Positions 27,299 through 38,000 are shown, counted from the stretch's first letter. The stretch is 59,626 nucleotides of DNA from Tepidimonas charontis (GCF_007556685.1 NZ_VJON01000012.1:1-59626); one strand, 5' to 3'. Made by a program: numbers and translations. The notes: a model not told the origin generated them from the sequence alone.

Positions 27299-28609
27299 AT
27301 GCACAGCGATCCCCTACTGCAATCCGCCGCCAAGACGAACGCCGCCCTCATGGCGCGCCGCCGCGCCGCACTGCCGACCGGGCTGGGCCAGGCCTACGAG
27401 GTCTTTGCCGAGCGGGCCGATGGCGCCGAGATCTGGGATGTTGAAGGCAAGCGTTACATCGATTTCGCTGGCGGCATTGCTGTGCTCAACACCGGCCACC
27501 GCCACCCAAAAATCGTGCAGGCCGTCAAGGCCCAGCTCGACAAGGTGCATCACACCTGCTTTCAGGTGCTGGCGTATGAACCCTACGTGGAACTGGCCGA
27601 GCGGCTGATCGCCAAAGCGCCGGGGGCCTTCCCGAAAAAAGCCTTCTTCCTGTCCACCGGGGCCGAGGCGGTCGAAAACGCCATCAAGATTGCCCGCGCC
27701 GCCACCGGGCGGCAGGCCGTCATCGCCTTTGGCGGCGGCTTTCACGGACGCACGCTGCTGGGCATGGCGCTGACCGGCAAGGTGGCCCCGTACAAGGCGG
27801 GCTTCGGCCCCTTCCCGGCTGAGATCTACCACGCCGAATACCCTAACCCGCTGCACGGCATCAGCGTGGCCGATGCCCTGCGCTCGCTGGAGCACATCTT
27901 CAAATACGACGTCGAGCCGGCACGCGTGGCGGCCATCATTCTGGAGCCGGTGCAGGGCGAAGGCGGCTTCTACGTGGCGCCGTTCGAATTCGCCCAGGCG
28001 CTGCGCACGCTGTGTGACCAGCACGGCATCGTCTTCATTGCCGACGAAGTGCAGACCGGCGCGGGTCGCACCGGCACCTGGCTGGCCTGCGAACAGTGGG
28101 GCGTGGCCCCTGACATGATCACCATGGCCAAGAGCATGGCGGGGGGCTTTCCGATTTCGGCCGTCATCGGCCGCGCCGACCTGATGGACAAACCCCTGCC
28201 AGGCGGCCTGGGCGGCACCTATGCCGGCAACCCGCTGGCCTGCGCCGCGGCCCTCGCGGTGCTGGACGTGTTTGAAGAAGAACAGCTGCTGGAGCGCTCG
28301 CGCGCCGTGGGCGAGCGCCTCAAAGCGGGCCTGACCGCCCTGATGGCGCAGCACCCGGAAATCCGCGACGTGCGCGGCCTGGGTGCCATGGTGGCCATCG
28401 AGCTGTTCGAAGGCGGCGACCTCAGCAAGCCTGCGGCAGAGCTCACCAAGCGCCTGTGCGCCGAAGCCCTCAAGCGCGGGCTGGTGCTGCTGTCGTGCGG
28501 CCTGTACGCCAACGTCATCCGTATCTTGGTGCCGCTGACGGCCAGCGACGACCTGCTCGACGAGGGGCTGGCTATCCTTGGCGAGGCGCTGCAGGCAGCC
28601 AAGCGCTGA
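27299..28609 (+). CDS. gabT: 4-aminobutyrate--2-oxoglutarate aminotransferase
   Basis: A 436-residue class III PLP aminotransferase. FLSTGAEAVENAIKIARAATGR, FGGGFHGRT, EPVQGEGGFYVAPFEF, FIADEVQTGAGRTGTWLACE (PLP-binding Asp) and TMAKSMAGGFPISAV (Schiff-base Lys) fit GabT. It turns GABA and 2-oxoglutarate into succinic semialdehyde and glutamate. GAGGAG precedes the ATG. gabD lies 9.5 kb downstream after the transport/ureohydrolase genes, so the two may be controlled separately. Related beta-alanine or 5-aminovalerate transaminases are possible; the nearby gcdH would fit 5-aminovalerate (lysine) breakdown too. Confidence 0.9.
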   Translation: MHSDPLLQSAAKTNAALMARRRAALPTGLGQAYEVFAERADGAEIWDVEGKRYIDFAGGIAVLNTGHRHPKIVQAVKAQLDKVHHTCFQVLAYEPYVELAERLIAKAPGAFPKKAFFLSTGAEAVENAIKIARAATGRQAVIAFGGGFHGRTLLGMALTGKVAPYKAGFGPFPAEIYHAEYPNPLHGISVADALRSLEHIFKYDVEPARVAAIILEPVQGEGGFYVAPFEFAQALRTLCDQHGIVFIADEVQTGAGRTGTWLACEQWGVAPDMITMAKSMAGGFPISAVIGRADLMDKPLPGGLGGTYAGNPLACAAALAVLDVFEEEQLLERSRAVGERLKAGLTALMAQHPEIRDVRGLGAMVAIELFEGGDLSKPAAELTKRLCAEALKRGLVLLSCGLYANVIRILVPLTASDDLLDEGLAILGEALQAAKR

Positions 28610-28807
28610 GCCGACGGGCGACCGTGCTGTCGGCAAGACGAAACGGGGCCTGCACGTCAGTCGTCCCGGCTGTCCCTATCTCTGGAAAAAGACGAGGGGG
28701 CACGTGCGTGCAAGCCCATGCGAACGCGCTCAGGTCATACCGTGCCGCCGGGCAGACCGTGGAGAGCGCGAACGCGCCGCGGGCCAGCGCAGGCATCGGA
28801 CGACGCG

Positions 28808-29740
28808 TCAGCCCAAGACCACAGCGGTGGACGCCTCCCGGCACACGTCCAACAGCCATGCCTTGAAGCGACGCAAGGCGAGGCGTTCGTCACCCTGCGG
28901 TTGCACCAAGTAGTAGGCCCGTTGTGCTTTCAGGGGCCGCGGGCATGCGACCACCAGCACGCCGCTGGCCAGTTCGTCCTGCACCAGCAAGGTGGGCATC
29001 AACGCCACACCCAGCCCGGCCATAGCGGCGGCCGCCTGCATCGAAAACAGTTCGTAACGCGGCCCCGCCATGGCGCGCGGGGCATCGACCCCCTGCGCGT
29101 CGAACCATTGCCGCCAGGCGTCAGGACGGGTGGCCTGCTGAAGCAACGGCAACCTGGCCAGCGCCGCGGGGTCCAGCGGACCCGGACGGCCCGTGTGGGC
29201 CTCCAGCAACCGTGGACTGCACACCGGCAATACGTCTTCGGGCAGCAGCGGCGTCGCCTGGGTGCCGGCCCATTGCCGCACCTGCTCCGGCGTGCCCGCC
29301 CAGATGGCGGCATCGACCCCGGTATCGGTAAACAGGAACGGGCGCGTGCAGGTTTCGAAGTGCAGCAGCAAGTCCGGCTGCTGGGCAGCCAGCCGCGGCA
29401 GACGCGGGATCAGCCAGCGCGTGGCAAACGTCGGCACCACCGCCAGGGTCAGGCTGTCCCCCTGTCCACGGCGGCCCATCAGAGCCACCGCATCGCGCTC
29501 CAGGGCATCCAGCCGCTGGCGCACTTGCCGGGCGTAGTCCGCCCCGGCGGCGGTCAGCGCCATGCCGTGCTGGGTGCGTCGAAACAGGGCCACCCCCAAA
29601 AAGTCTTCCAGCGCCGCCACCTGGCGCGAGACGGCACTCTGGGTCAGCGCCAGCTCCTGCGCGGCGCGGGTAAAGCTCTGATGGCGAGCCGCGGCTTCAA
29701 AACACTGCAGGGCCTGAACGGAGGGCAGTCGACGGCGCAT
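28808..29740 (-). CDS. LysR-family regulator (GcvA-like), probably of gcdH
   Basis: A 310-residue LysR protein. The N-terminal HTH reads QALQCFEAAARHQSFTRAAQELALTQSAVSRQVAALEDFLGVALFRR, and the effector domain starts LTLAVVPTFATRWLIPRLP, a GcvA-type beginning. It is divergent from gcdH and the CoA-transferase, the usual arrangement for the glutaryl-CoA dehydrogenase regulator. A perfect LysR box lies 34 bases before its start. It would sense glutarate or a related acid; this is inference. Confidence 0.85.
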   Translation of the reverse strand: MRRRLPSVQALQCFEAAARHQSFTRAAQELALTQSAVSRQVAALEDFLGVALFRRTQHGMALTAAGADYARQVRQRLDALERDAVALMGRRGQGDSLTLAVVPTFATRWLIPRLPRLAAQQPDLLLHFETCTRPFLFTDTGVDAAIWAGTPEQVRQWAGTQATPLLPEDVLPVCSPRLLEAHTGRPGPLDPAALARLPLLQQATRPDAWRQWFDAQGVDAPRAMAGPRYELFSMQAAAAMAGLGVALMPTLLVQDELASGVLVVACPRPLKAQRAYYLVQPQGDERLALRRFKAWLLDVCREASTAVVLG

Positions 29741-29773
29741 CGTGGGGTTTCCAAAGCCAGGGGGGCCACCTAT

Positions 29774-29790
29774 TATGCGTTCATCGCATA
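29774..29790. promoter_or_regulatory. LysR-type regulator box (T-N11-A)
   Basis: TATGCG-TTCAT-CGCATA is a perfect inverted repeat with the T-N11-A form recognised by LysR proteins. It lies between the divergent lysR-type gene and gcdH. Confidence 0.75.
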
Positions 29791-29902
29791 TCTTGAGTAA
29801 AAAAAATCGCTTGCTGCAGGAATCGAAAGCGGCGTAGCATGACTTCCATGTTCAACGCATCTCATAAATGACGCAGTGCGGCGATCTCCATCGCGCGCGC
29901 CG

Positions 29903-30046
29903 CGACCGTCCCATCACCCACGACCGTCCCATCACCCACGACCGTCCCATCACCCACGACCGTCCCATCACCCACGACCGTCCCATCACCCACGACCGTC
30001 CCATCACCCACGACCGTCCCATCAATCGAGACCGTACCATGAGCCA
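29903..30046. repeat. 18-bp minisatellite ending at the gcdH start codon
   Basis: Six perfect tandem copies of the 18-base unit CGACCGTCCCATCACCCA (29903-30010), then two degenerate copies (30011-30028 and 30029-30046). The last one contains the gcdH ATG (30039) inside ACCGTACCATGAGC. The unit is a multiple of three without stops, so every frame stays open across it; in the gcdH frame it encodes repeats of HDRPIT. It occupies the usual ribosome-binding region, and no Shine-Dalgarno sequence is evident in front of the ATG. Confidence 0.95.
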
Positions 30047-31226
30047 AACCCGCATCACCTTCGACTGGGCCGACCCGTTTTTTCTGGATGACCAACTGAG
30101 CGCCGACGAGCGCGCCGTGCGCGACGCGGCGCGCACCTACTGCCAGGAGCGACTGCTGCCGCGCGTGCAGCTCGCGTTTCGCCACGAGCAGACCGACCGC
30201 GCCATCTTCAACGAGATGGGTGCTATTGGCCTGCTTGGCCCCACCATCCCGGAGACCTACGGCGGTGCGGGGATGAATTACGTCAGCTACGGATTGATTG
30301 CGCGTGAAGTGGAGCGCGTGGACAGCGGCTACCGCAGCATGATGAGCGTGCAATCGTCACTGGTGATGGTGCCGATTAACGAATTCGGCACGGAGGCCCA
30401 GAAACAAAAATACCTGCCCAAGCTGGCCCGCGGCGAATGGGTGGGGTGTTTTGGCCTGACGGAACCCAACCACGGCTCCGACCCCGCGAGCATGATCACT
30501 CGCGCACGCAAAGTGCCTGGCGGCTACCGGCTCAGCGGGGCCAAAATGTGGATCACCAACAGCCCGATTGCCGATGTCTTCGTCGTCTGGGCCAAGGATG
30601 ACGAAGGGCAGATTCGCGGCTTCATTCTGGAAAAAGGCTGGCCCGGCTTGTCCGCGCCGGCCATCCATGGCAAGGTGGGCCTGCGGGCATCGATCACCGG
30701 CGAGATCGTGATGGACGAGGTTTTTTGCCCAGAGGAGAACGCCTTCCCGGAAGTGCGCGGCTTGAAAGGCCCCTTCACCTGCCTCAACAGCGCGCGCTAC
30801 GGCATCGCCTGGGGCGCGATGGGGGCGGCCGAAGACTGCTTTCACCGCGCCCGCCAGTACGTGTTGGACCGCAAGCAGTTCGGTCGGCCGCTGGCGGCCA
30901 ATCAGCTCATCCAGAAGAAGCTGGCCGACATGCTGACCGAAATCAGTCTGGGGCTGCAGGGCGCGCTGCGGCTGGGCCGGCTGAAAGACGAAGGCAAGGC
31001 ACCGGTGGAGCTGACCAGCGTGCTCAAGCGCAACAACTGTGGCAAGGCGCTGGACATCGCCCGCATGGCGCGCGACATGATGGGCGGCAACGGCATCAGC
31101 GACGAGTACGGCGTAGCTCGCCACCTGGTGAACCTGGAGGTGGTCAACACGTACGAAGGCACGCACGACATTCACGCGCTGATTCTGGGCCGCGCCATCA
31201 CCGGCATTGCGGCGTTCGCCACCTGA
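30039..31226 (+). CDS. gcdH: Glutaryl-CoA dehydrogenase
   Basis: A 395-residue acyl-CoA dehydrogenase of the glutaryl-CoA type. The N-terminal [70 protein letters not shown] and [24 protein letters not shown] (catalytic Glu in the YEGTHD loop) are diagnostic. It oxidises and decarboxylates glutaryl-CoA to crotonyl-CoA in lysine, tryptophan and aromatic breakdown. The start MSQTRITF fits the family N-terminus. An in-frame ATG at 29868 would add 57 residues made of HDRPIT repeats; such an extension is not known in the family. It pairs with the CoA-transferase 6 bases downstream. Confidence 0.93.
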   Translation: MSQTRITFDWADPFFLDDQLSADERAVRDAARTYCQERLLPRVQLAFRHEQTDRAIFNEMGAIGLLGPTIPETYGGAGMNYVSYGLIAREVERVDSGYRSMMSVQSSLVMVPINEFGTEAQKQKYLPKLARGEWVGCFGLTEPNHGSDPASMITRARKVPGGYRLSGAKMWITNSPIADVFVVWAKDDEGQIRGFILEKGWPGLSAPAIHGKVGLRASITGEIVMDEVFCPEENAFPEVRGLKGPFTCLNSARYGIAWGAMGAAEDCFHRARQYVLDRKQFGRPLAANQLIQKKLADMLTEISLGLQGALRLGRLKDEGKAPVELTSVLKRNNCGKALDIARMARDMMGGNGISDEYGVARHLVNLEVVNTYEGTHDIHALILGRAITGIAAFAT

Positions 31227-31232
31227 CGCGCC

Positions 31233-32435
31233 ATGGCGCCCCGCCCCGACACCCCTGTTGCGGGCACCGAACCGCAAGCCCCGCGCCCCCTGGCCGGGGT
31301 GCGCGTGCTGGACCTGTCGCGCGTGCTGGCGGGCCCCTGGGCCAGCCAGATTCTGGCCGACTACGGGGCCGAGGTCATCAAGGTGGAGCGGCCGGGCGGC
31401 GGGGACGACACCCGCGCCTGGGGGCCACCCTGGTGGGAACCCCGTGGCAAGGGCGGCGAACGGCAGTCGGCCTACTTCATCTGCGCCAACCGCGGCAAAC
31501 GCTCGGTGGCCATCGACTTCACGCAGCCCGCGGACGTCGAGTGCGTGCGGGCGCTGGCGCGCGAAGCCGACGTGCTGATCGAAAACTTCAAGGTCGGCCA
31601 CCTGGCGCGCTACGGGCTGGATGCCGCCAGCCTGCAGGCGCTCAACCCGCGGCTGATCTACTGCTCCATCACGGGCTACGGACAAAGCGGCCCGCTGGCG
31701 CACAAGGCGGGCTACGACTTCGCCATCCAGGCCGAGGGCGGGCTGATGAGCATCACCGGCGAGCCGGAGGGGGAGCCGCAAAAGGTGGGGGTCGCGGTGA
31801 CCGACCTGATGACCGGCGTGTACGCGGCAACCGCCATTCTGGCCGCCCTGCACGAGCGCCAACGCACCGGCCGCGGCCGGGTGCTGGATGCGTCGCTGTT
31901 CGACGTGCAGGTGGCCATGCTGGCCAACCAGGCCAGCAATCAACTCATCGGCCAGCGCACGCCGCGCCGCATGGGCAACGCCCACCCCAACATCGTGCCC
32001 TATCAGGCGTTTCCCACCCGCGATGGGCACCTGGTACTGGCGGTGGGCAACGACGGCCAGTTCCAGCGCTTCTGCGAGGTGGCGGGCCACCCGGAAGTGG
32101 CGCGCGACGTGCGTTTTGCCACCAACCCGGCACGGGTGGAGCACCGCAGCGTCCTGGTGCCGCAGATCGCCGAATGGACCCGCACGCGCGACACCGCCGA
32201 CTGGGTACAACGGCTGGACGCGGTCGGGGTGCCGTGCGCGCCGATTCTGGACATCGCGCAGGTCATGGCACACCCCCACGTGCGGGCGCGCGGCCTGGTG
32301 CTGGACGGCGACCCCGAGCGCCCGCCCATGGTGGCGCACCCCGTGTGCTTCGACGGACAGCGCCCGGTGGCGCCCACCCCCCCGCCACCACTGGGGCACG
32401 ACGAGCCGCGCTGGGAGAAACCCACACCCACATGA
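31233..32435 (+). CDS. CaiB/BaiF family CoA-transferase
   Basis: A 400-residue class III CoA-transferase: LAGVRVLDLSRVLAGPWASQILADYGAEVIKVERPGGGDDTRAWGPP at the N-terminus, CANRGKRSVAIDF, the catalytic Asp in VAVTDLMTGVYAA, and the C-terminal DTADWVQRLDAVGVPCAPILDIAQV. Located directly behind gcdH, it most likely makes glutaryl-CoA from glutarate with succinyl-CoA as donor, as in SUGCT-type enzymes. Confidence 0.88.
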   Translation: MAPRPDTPVAGTEPQAPRPLAGVRVLDLSRVLAGPWASQILADYGAEVIKVERPGGGDDTRAWGPPWWEPRGKGGERQSAYFICANRGKRSVAIDFTQPADVECVRALAREADVLIENFKVGHLARYGLDAASLQALNPRLIYCSITGYGQSGPLAHKAGYDFAIQAEGGLMSITGEPEGEPQKVGVAVTDLMTGVYAATAILAALHERQRTGRGRVLDASLFDVQVAMLANQASNQLIGQRTPRRMGNAHPNIVPYQAFPTRDGHLVLAVGNDGQFQRFCEVAGHPEVARDVRFATNPARVEHRSVLVPQIAEWTRTRDTADWVQRLDAVGVPCAPILDIAQVMAHPHVRARGLVLDGDPERPPMVAHPVCFDGQRPVAPTPPPPLGHDEPRWEKPTPT

Positions 32436-32656
32436 CACTTCCCACCGGGGGCCGCTGGCCCAACAAGCGCGGGACACAGGGCTTTTGGCCAGCTCCGGCG
32501 ACTCCATGCTGACGTCAACGCGTCCGCACCCATCGCACAGGCACCATTCGGGTGCGCCCCGCACCACCCCGGATAGCAGAGAACCCGCACGCGCACCATG
32601 GGGTTTTCATGTACAGGTTGAAACACCAGCACACCCCCTCCTGCAGACCGACGCAT

Positions 32657-32690
32657 CTGTACCGGCCCAATGGCCCCAACACAGGTACAG
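32657..32690. promoter_or_regulatory. Inverted repeat upstream of the Pot-type ABC operon
   Basis: CTGTACC (32657-32663) and GGTACAG (32684-32690) are perfect 7-base arms 20 bases apart, ending 13 bases before the ATG of the ATPase gene. A further TGTACAGG lies near 32609-32620. The 268-base gap from 32436 holds no gene. The spacing suits an operator of two half-sites; no regulator gene is adjacent. Confidence 0.45.
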
Positions 32691-32703
32691 TAAATGGAAC
32701 CTT

Positions 32704-33813
<1,110 letters not shown>

Positions 33814-33863
33814 GCAAGCGAGTTTCCCTTCACCACCACCCCTTCGACCGAGGAGAAGACACC

Positions 33864-34892
33864 ATGCGATTGAAACCCATCCTGGCGGCCGTAGCCGCAG
33901 CCGTTGCCGTGCCGGCGCTGGCGCAGAACATTACTGTCGTCAACTTTGGCGGCGCCAATGGGGCCGCCCAGAAGCGGGCCTACTTCGAGGCGTATGAAAA
34001 GGCCACAGGCGGCAAGATCACCGCCGTCGAATACAACGGCGAGCAGGCGCGGATCAAGGCGATGGTCGAAGCCAAGCGCGTGACGTGGGATGTGGTCGAG
34101 GTGGAAAGCCCCGACGTCAACCGCGGCTGCGACGAGGGCCTGTTCGAGAAAATCGATTGGGCAAAAGTCGGCAACAAGGCCGACTTTCTGCCGGCCGCCG
34201 TGCACGAGTGCGGCGTGGGCACTTTCGTCTGGTCCACCGTTCTGGCCTACAACGGCGACCGCCTCAAGACCGCGCCCACCTCGTGGGCCGACTTTTGGGA
34301 CGTGCAGAAGTTTCCAGGCAAGCGCGGCATGCGCAAGGGCGCCCGATACAACCTGGAGTTCGCGCTGATGGCCGACGGCGTCAAGCCGGCGGACGTGTAC
34401 AAAGTGCTCGCCACCAAGGAAGGCGCCGACCGCGCCTTCCGCAAGCTCACCGAGCTCAAGCCGCATATCCAGTGGTGGGAGGCGGGCGCCCAACCACCGC
34501 AGTTCCTGGTAGCCGGCGATGTTGTCATGACCACCGCGTACAACGGGCGCATCGACGCCGCCCAGCGCGAAGGCAAAAACCTCAAGATCACCTGGACGGG
34601 CGGCATCTATGACCTCGACTACTGGGTGATTCCGAAGGGTTCGCCCAACCGCGAGGCGGCGCACCGCCTCATCGCCATTGCCAGCTCACCCGAGGCGCAG
34701 GCCAACTACGCACGCCTGATCAGCTATGGCCCAACGAACAACAAGGCGCTGGCGCTGCTGGACAACAAGGTACAGGATCAGTTGCCGACATCGGCGGCCA
34801 ATAGCCGTGACGCCCTGCGCTTCGACATTCGCTTCTGGGCCGACCAGGGCGAGGCTCTCGAGAAGCGGTTTGCGGCCTGGGCGGCACAATGA
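33864..34892 (+). CDS. Periplasmic substrate-binding protein of the Pot-type ABC transporter
   Basis: A 342-residue protein with a Sec signal peptide (residues 1-20, ending PALA-QN) and the fold of the PotD/spermidine-putrescine-binding group: ITVVNFGGANGAAQKRAYFEAYEKATG, WDVVEVESPDVNRGCDEGLFEKIDW, and the C-terminal half with GGIYDLDYWVIPKGSPNREAAHRLIAIASSPEAQANYA. Its stop overlaps the first permease start in ATGA. Ligand specificity is not evident; the context favours putrescine, agmatine or guanidinobutyrate. Confidence 0.88.
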   Translation: MRLKPILAAVAAAVAVPALAQNITVVNFGGANGAAQKRAYFEAYEKATGGKITAVEYNGEQARIKAMVEAKRVTWDVVEVESPDVNRGCDEGLFEKIDWAKVGNKADFLPAAVHECGVGTFVWSTVLAYNGDRLKTAPTSWADFWDVQKFPGKRGMRKGARYNLEFALMADGVKPADVYKVLATKEGADRAFRKLTELKPHIQWWEAGAQPPQFLVAGDVVMTTAYNGRIDAAQREGKNLKITWTGGIYDLDYWVIPKGSPNREAAHRLIAIASSPEAQANYARLISYGPTNNKALALLDNKVQDQLPTSAANSRDALRFDIRFWADQGEALEKRFAAWAAQ

Positions 34893-36127
34893 CAGCGATG
34901 GCAGGCGCGACGAACGCCGAACTGGTGCGGCAACTGCGCCGCACCCAGCGCCGGCACCAGTGGCGGGCCGCCGCGCTGACGGCGCCACTGTTGCTGTTCC
35001 TGCTAGTGTTCTTTCTGGTACCGCTGGCCAGCCTGCTGGTGCGCGCGGTGGAGAACCCCGAGGTAGCGGATGCGCTGCCTGCCACCGCGCGCGCACTCGA
35101 GGACTGGGATGGCGCCAGTGCGCCGCCCGCGGCCGCGTATGCGGCACTGGTGCAGGATTTGCGCGCCCTGCCCGAAACCGCGCAGGCGGGGGCGCTGGCT
35201 CGCCGCCTCAACAGCGAAGTGCCGGGGGCACGCTCGCTGATCATGGGGGCTTACCGCGCCGCGCGGGACTGGGAAGCGCTACCCGACGACGCGCGCGCCG
35301 CGCTGCTGGCGCTGGACGAACGGTGGGTCGAATGGCCCTATTGGCAGGCCATTGCCAAGAACACCCAGCGCTGGACGCCGGATTACCTGCTGGCCGCAGT
35401 CGATGTGCGCCGCAGTGTCGAAGGACGTCTTGAACGCATACCGGCTGACGAAGCGGTATTCGGACAGATCCTGTGGCGCACCTTCGAGATCAGCGCCGTC
35501 GTCACGTTGCTGGCGCTGCTCATGGGCTACCCGCTGGCCTACTGGCTGAGCACCCTGCCGGAGCGACGCGCCAACCTGCTGCTGATTCTGGTGCTGCTGC
35601 CATTCTGGACCTCGGTGCTGGTGCGTATCGCGGCCTGGATCGTCCTGTTGCAAAACAATGGGCTGATCAACCGCCTGCTGCTGGCGCTGGGTGCGATCGA
35701 TGAGCCGCTGGCGCTTCTGTTCAACCGCACCGGGGTCGTCATCGCGATGGTGCACATTCTGCTGCCCTTCATGATCCTGCCGCTGTACAGCGTGATGAAG
35801 ACGGTTCCGCCCAATTACGTGCGGGCCGCAATCTCGCTGGGCAGCCATCCGCTGGCCGCCTTCGTGCGGGTGTACCTGCCGCAAACCTACCCGGGCGTGG
35901 CCGCGGGCGCGCTGCTGGTGTTCATCACATCGATCGGCTACTACGTCACACCGGCCCTACTGGGTGGCGCCAACGACCAGATGCTGAGCTACTACATCGC
36001 CCAGTACACCAATGTCGAAGTGAACTGGGGCATGGCGTGCGCGTTGGGGGCCGTCCTGCTGGGCGCCACGATGGTGCTGTTTGCCCTGTATCGCCGCGTG
36101 GCACGTGGTGGTCTGAGCCTAGGCTGA
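34889..36127 (+). CDS. ABC transporter permease (PotB-like) with a large periplasmic insert
   Basis: A 412-residue permease. One helix near residues 30-54 is followed by about 130 polar residues likely in the periplasm, then five further helices and the EAA-type coupling loop (YVRAAISLGSHPLAAFVRVYLPQTYPG). The insert makes it longer than PotB (about 280), a feature of one ABC subgroup in proteobacteria. Translation is coupled to the binding-protein gene by a 4-base overlap. Confidence 0.88.
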   Translation: MTAMAGATNAELVRQLRRTQRRHQWRAAALTAPLLLFLLVFFLVPLASLLVRAVENPEVADALPATARALEDWDGASAPPAAAYAALVQDLRALPETAQAGALARRLNSEVPGARSLIMGAYRAARDWEALPDDARAALLALDERWVEWPYWQAIAKNTQRWTPDYLLAAVDVRRSVEGRLERIPADEAVFGQILWRTFEISAVVTLLALLMGYPLAYWLSTLPERRANLLLILVLLPFWTSVLVRIAAWIVLLQNNGLINRLLLALGAIDEPLALLFNRTGVVIAMVHILLPFMILPLYSVMKTVPPNYVRAAISLGSHPLAAFVRVYLPQTYPGVAAGALLVFITSIGYYVTPALLGGANDQMLSYYIAQYTNVEVNWGMACALGAVLLGATMVLFALYRRVARGGLSLG

Positions 36128-36141
36128 AGCGGAGACTGCCC

Positions 36142-36963
36142 ATGCGTTCCTGGTTGCCCGATCTCCCGTCCCACTACCGCTGGTACGATTGTTTGGGTTG
36201 GTGGGCGCTGCGCTTGGCAGGCGTAGCAGTGCTAGTCTTTCTGGTGTTGCCGGTACTGGTCATCGTGCCCTTGTCGTTTAGCGACAGCACCTTCCTTGCC
36301 TACCCCATCGAGAACTGGTCGCTGCGCTGGTACCGCGAGATGGTCCATGCCCCCGAGTGGATTCGCGCCACGCGCAACAGCTTCATCGTGGCGCCCGCAG
36401 CCACCCTCATCGCTACCGTGCTGGGAACACTTGCGGCCATGGGTCTGGCGCGCGTGGCGTTTCCCGGCAAGGAACTCATCACCAGCCTCGTGATGACACC
36501 GATGGTGGTGCCAATCGTCGTGGTGGCGGTGGCGACGTACCTATCGTTTGCCAAGCTGGGGCTGACCGACACCTACCTGGGCTTGATCCTGGTACACGCA
36601 GCACTGGGCGCTCCGTTCGTCGTCACCACTGTGCTGGCCACGCTGCAGAACTTCAACACCAACCTGGTACGCGCGAGTCTGAGCCTGGGGGCCAGCCCGC
36701 TGCAGACCTTCTTTCGGGTCACGCTGCCGGTCATCGCACCTGGCGTCATTTCGGGTGCGCTGTTCGCGTTCGCCGTCTCGTTCGACGAAGTGGTGGTCAC
36801 GCTGTTCCTCGCCGGCCCCGAGCAGGTGACACTGCCGCGGCAGATGTTTACCGGCATCCGTGAAAACATTTCGCCCACCATCGCCGCCGTCGCGACGCTG
36901 CTGACGCTGTTCACCACCGCGCTGATGCTGACGCTGGAGTGGCTGCGTGGCCGCCAGCGTTAA
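36142..36963 (+). CDS. ABC transporter permease (PotC-like)
   Basis: A 273-residue permease with six predicted helices and the EAA loop LVRASLSLGASPLQTFFRVTLPVIAPGVISG. It completes the transporter. The ATG lies 14 bases after the first permease stop, with a GGAG site (AGCGGAGAC). Confidence 0.9.
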   Translation: MRSWLPDLPSHYRWYDCLGWWALRLAGVAVLVFLVLPVLVIVPLSFSDSTFLAYPIENWSLRWYREMVHAPEWIRATRNSFIVAPAATLIATVLGTLAAMGLARVAFPGKELITSLVMTPMVVPIVVVAVATYLSFAKLGLTDTYLGLILVHAALGAPFVVTTVLATLQNFNTNLVRASLSLGASPLQTFFRVTLPVIAPGVISGALFAFAVSFDEVVVTLFLAGPEQVTLPRQMFTGIRENISPTIAAVATLLTLFTTALMLTLEWLRGRQR

Positions 36964-37040
36964 CCCCGTCCCGGGCGCGGTGGCGTCACTGCGCACCCGC
37001 GCTGCGCCCATCGCTTGGGCCTCTGTCCACCCTGGCTGAG

Positions 37041-38000
37041 ATGAGCATTCGATCGACCTTCAACCAACCCCTGGGCGGCAACGAAATGCCGCGCTTCGGT
37101 GGCCCCGCCACGATGATGCGCCTGCCCAGCGCCACCACGCCGGATGGTTTGGACGCGGCATTCATCGGCGTGCCGCTGGACATCGGCACCAGCCACCGCC
37201 CGGGCGCGCGCTTCGGCCCGCGCCAGATTCGCGCCGAATCCTGCCTGCTGCGCCCGTACAACATGGCCACAGGTGCCGCCCCATTCGACAGTCTGCAGGT
37301 CGCCGATCTGGGCGACGTGCCCATCAACACCTACCACCTGCCCAAATCGGTCGAGATTATCGAACGCCACTATCGGCCCATCGTGGACAGTGGCTGTGTC
37401 CCCCTGACCTTGGGCGGGGACCACACCATCGTGCTGCCCATTTTGCGGGCCGTGGCGGCCAGGCATGGACCGGTGGCACTCATCCACGTGGACGCGCACG
37501 CCGACGTCAACGAGCACATGTTTGGCGAGCCGCTGGCGCATGGCACGCCGTTTCGGCGCGCGGTGGTAGAAGGCCTACTGCAGGGCAACAAGGTGTGGCA
37601 GATCGGTCTGCGGGGCACCGGCTATGCGGCCGACGACTTCGACTGGCCGCGCCGCCAAAGGTTCACGATCGTGCCCGCGCACGAGGTGTGGGGGCAGTCG
37701 CTCGCCCCTCTGATGGCGCGCGTGCGCGCCGCCATTGGCCCCGACACCCCCACTTACCTGAGTTTTGACATCGACGGCATCGACCCGGCTTATGCAGGAG
37801 GCACGGGCACGCCAGAAATCGGAGGCCTGACCGTACCACAGGCCCTGGAAATCGTGCGCGGCTGCCGCGGGCTGAAACTGGTGGGCTGTGACTTGGTAGA
37901 AATTGCCCCGCCCTATGACCCCAGCGGTAACACGGCACTGCTGGGTGCCAACCTGCTGTACGAAATGCTGTGCGTGCTGCCCGGCGTGCGCTATCGGTGA
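37041..38000 (+). CDS. speB: Ureohydrolase, agmatinase/guanidinobutyrase-like
   Basis: A 319-residue arginase-family enzyme. The manganese ligands are all present: GGDHTIVLP, HVDAHADVNEH and SFDIDGIDPAYAGGTGTPE. The loop GEPLAHGTPFRRAVVEG is typical of agmatinases and guanidinobutyrases rather than arginase. It removes urea from agmatine (giving putrescine) or 4-guanidinobutyrate (giving GABA). With gabD next and gabT in the window, guanidinobutyrate is an attractive substrate, but specificity cannot be read from these motifs. The symbol is given for the family. Confidence 0.82.
   Translation: MSIRSTFNQPLGGNEMPRFGGPATMMRLPSATTPDGLDAAFIGVPLDIGTSHRPGARFGPRQIRAESCLLRPYNMATGAAPFDSLQVADLGDVPINTYHLPKSVEIIERHYRPIVDSGCVPLTLGGDHTIVLPILRAVAARHGPVALIHVDAHADVNEHMFGEPLAHGTPFRRAVVEGLLQGNKVWQIGLRGTGYAADDFDWPRRQRFTIVPAHEVWGQSLAPLMARVRAAIGPDTPTYLSFDIDGIDPAYAGGTGTPEIGGLTVPQALEIVRGCRGLKLVGCDLVEIAPPYDPSGNTALLGANLLYEMLCVLPGVRYR

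Noticed and set aside
29903-30046. Possible CRISPR array
   Set aside because: The 18-base units are directly adjacent without spacers, and there are no cas genes. It is a minisatellite.
36964-37040. Guanidine (ykkC) riboswitch before the ureohydrolase
   Set aside because: Neither this gap nor 32436-32703 contains the conserved riboswitch cores I would expect.
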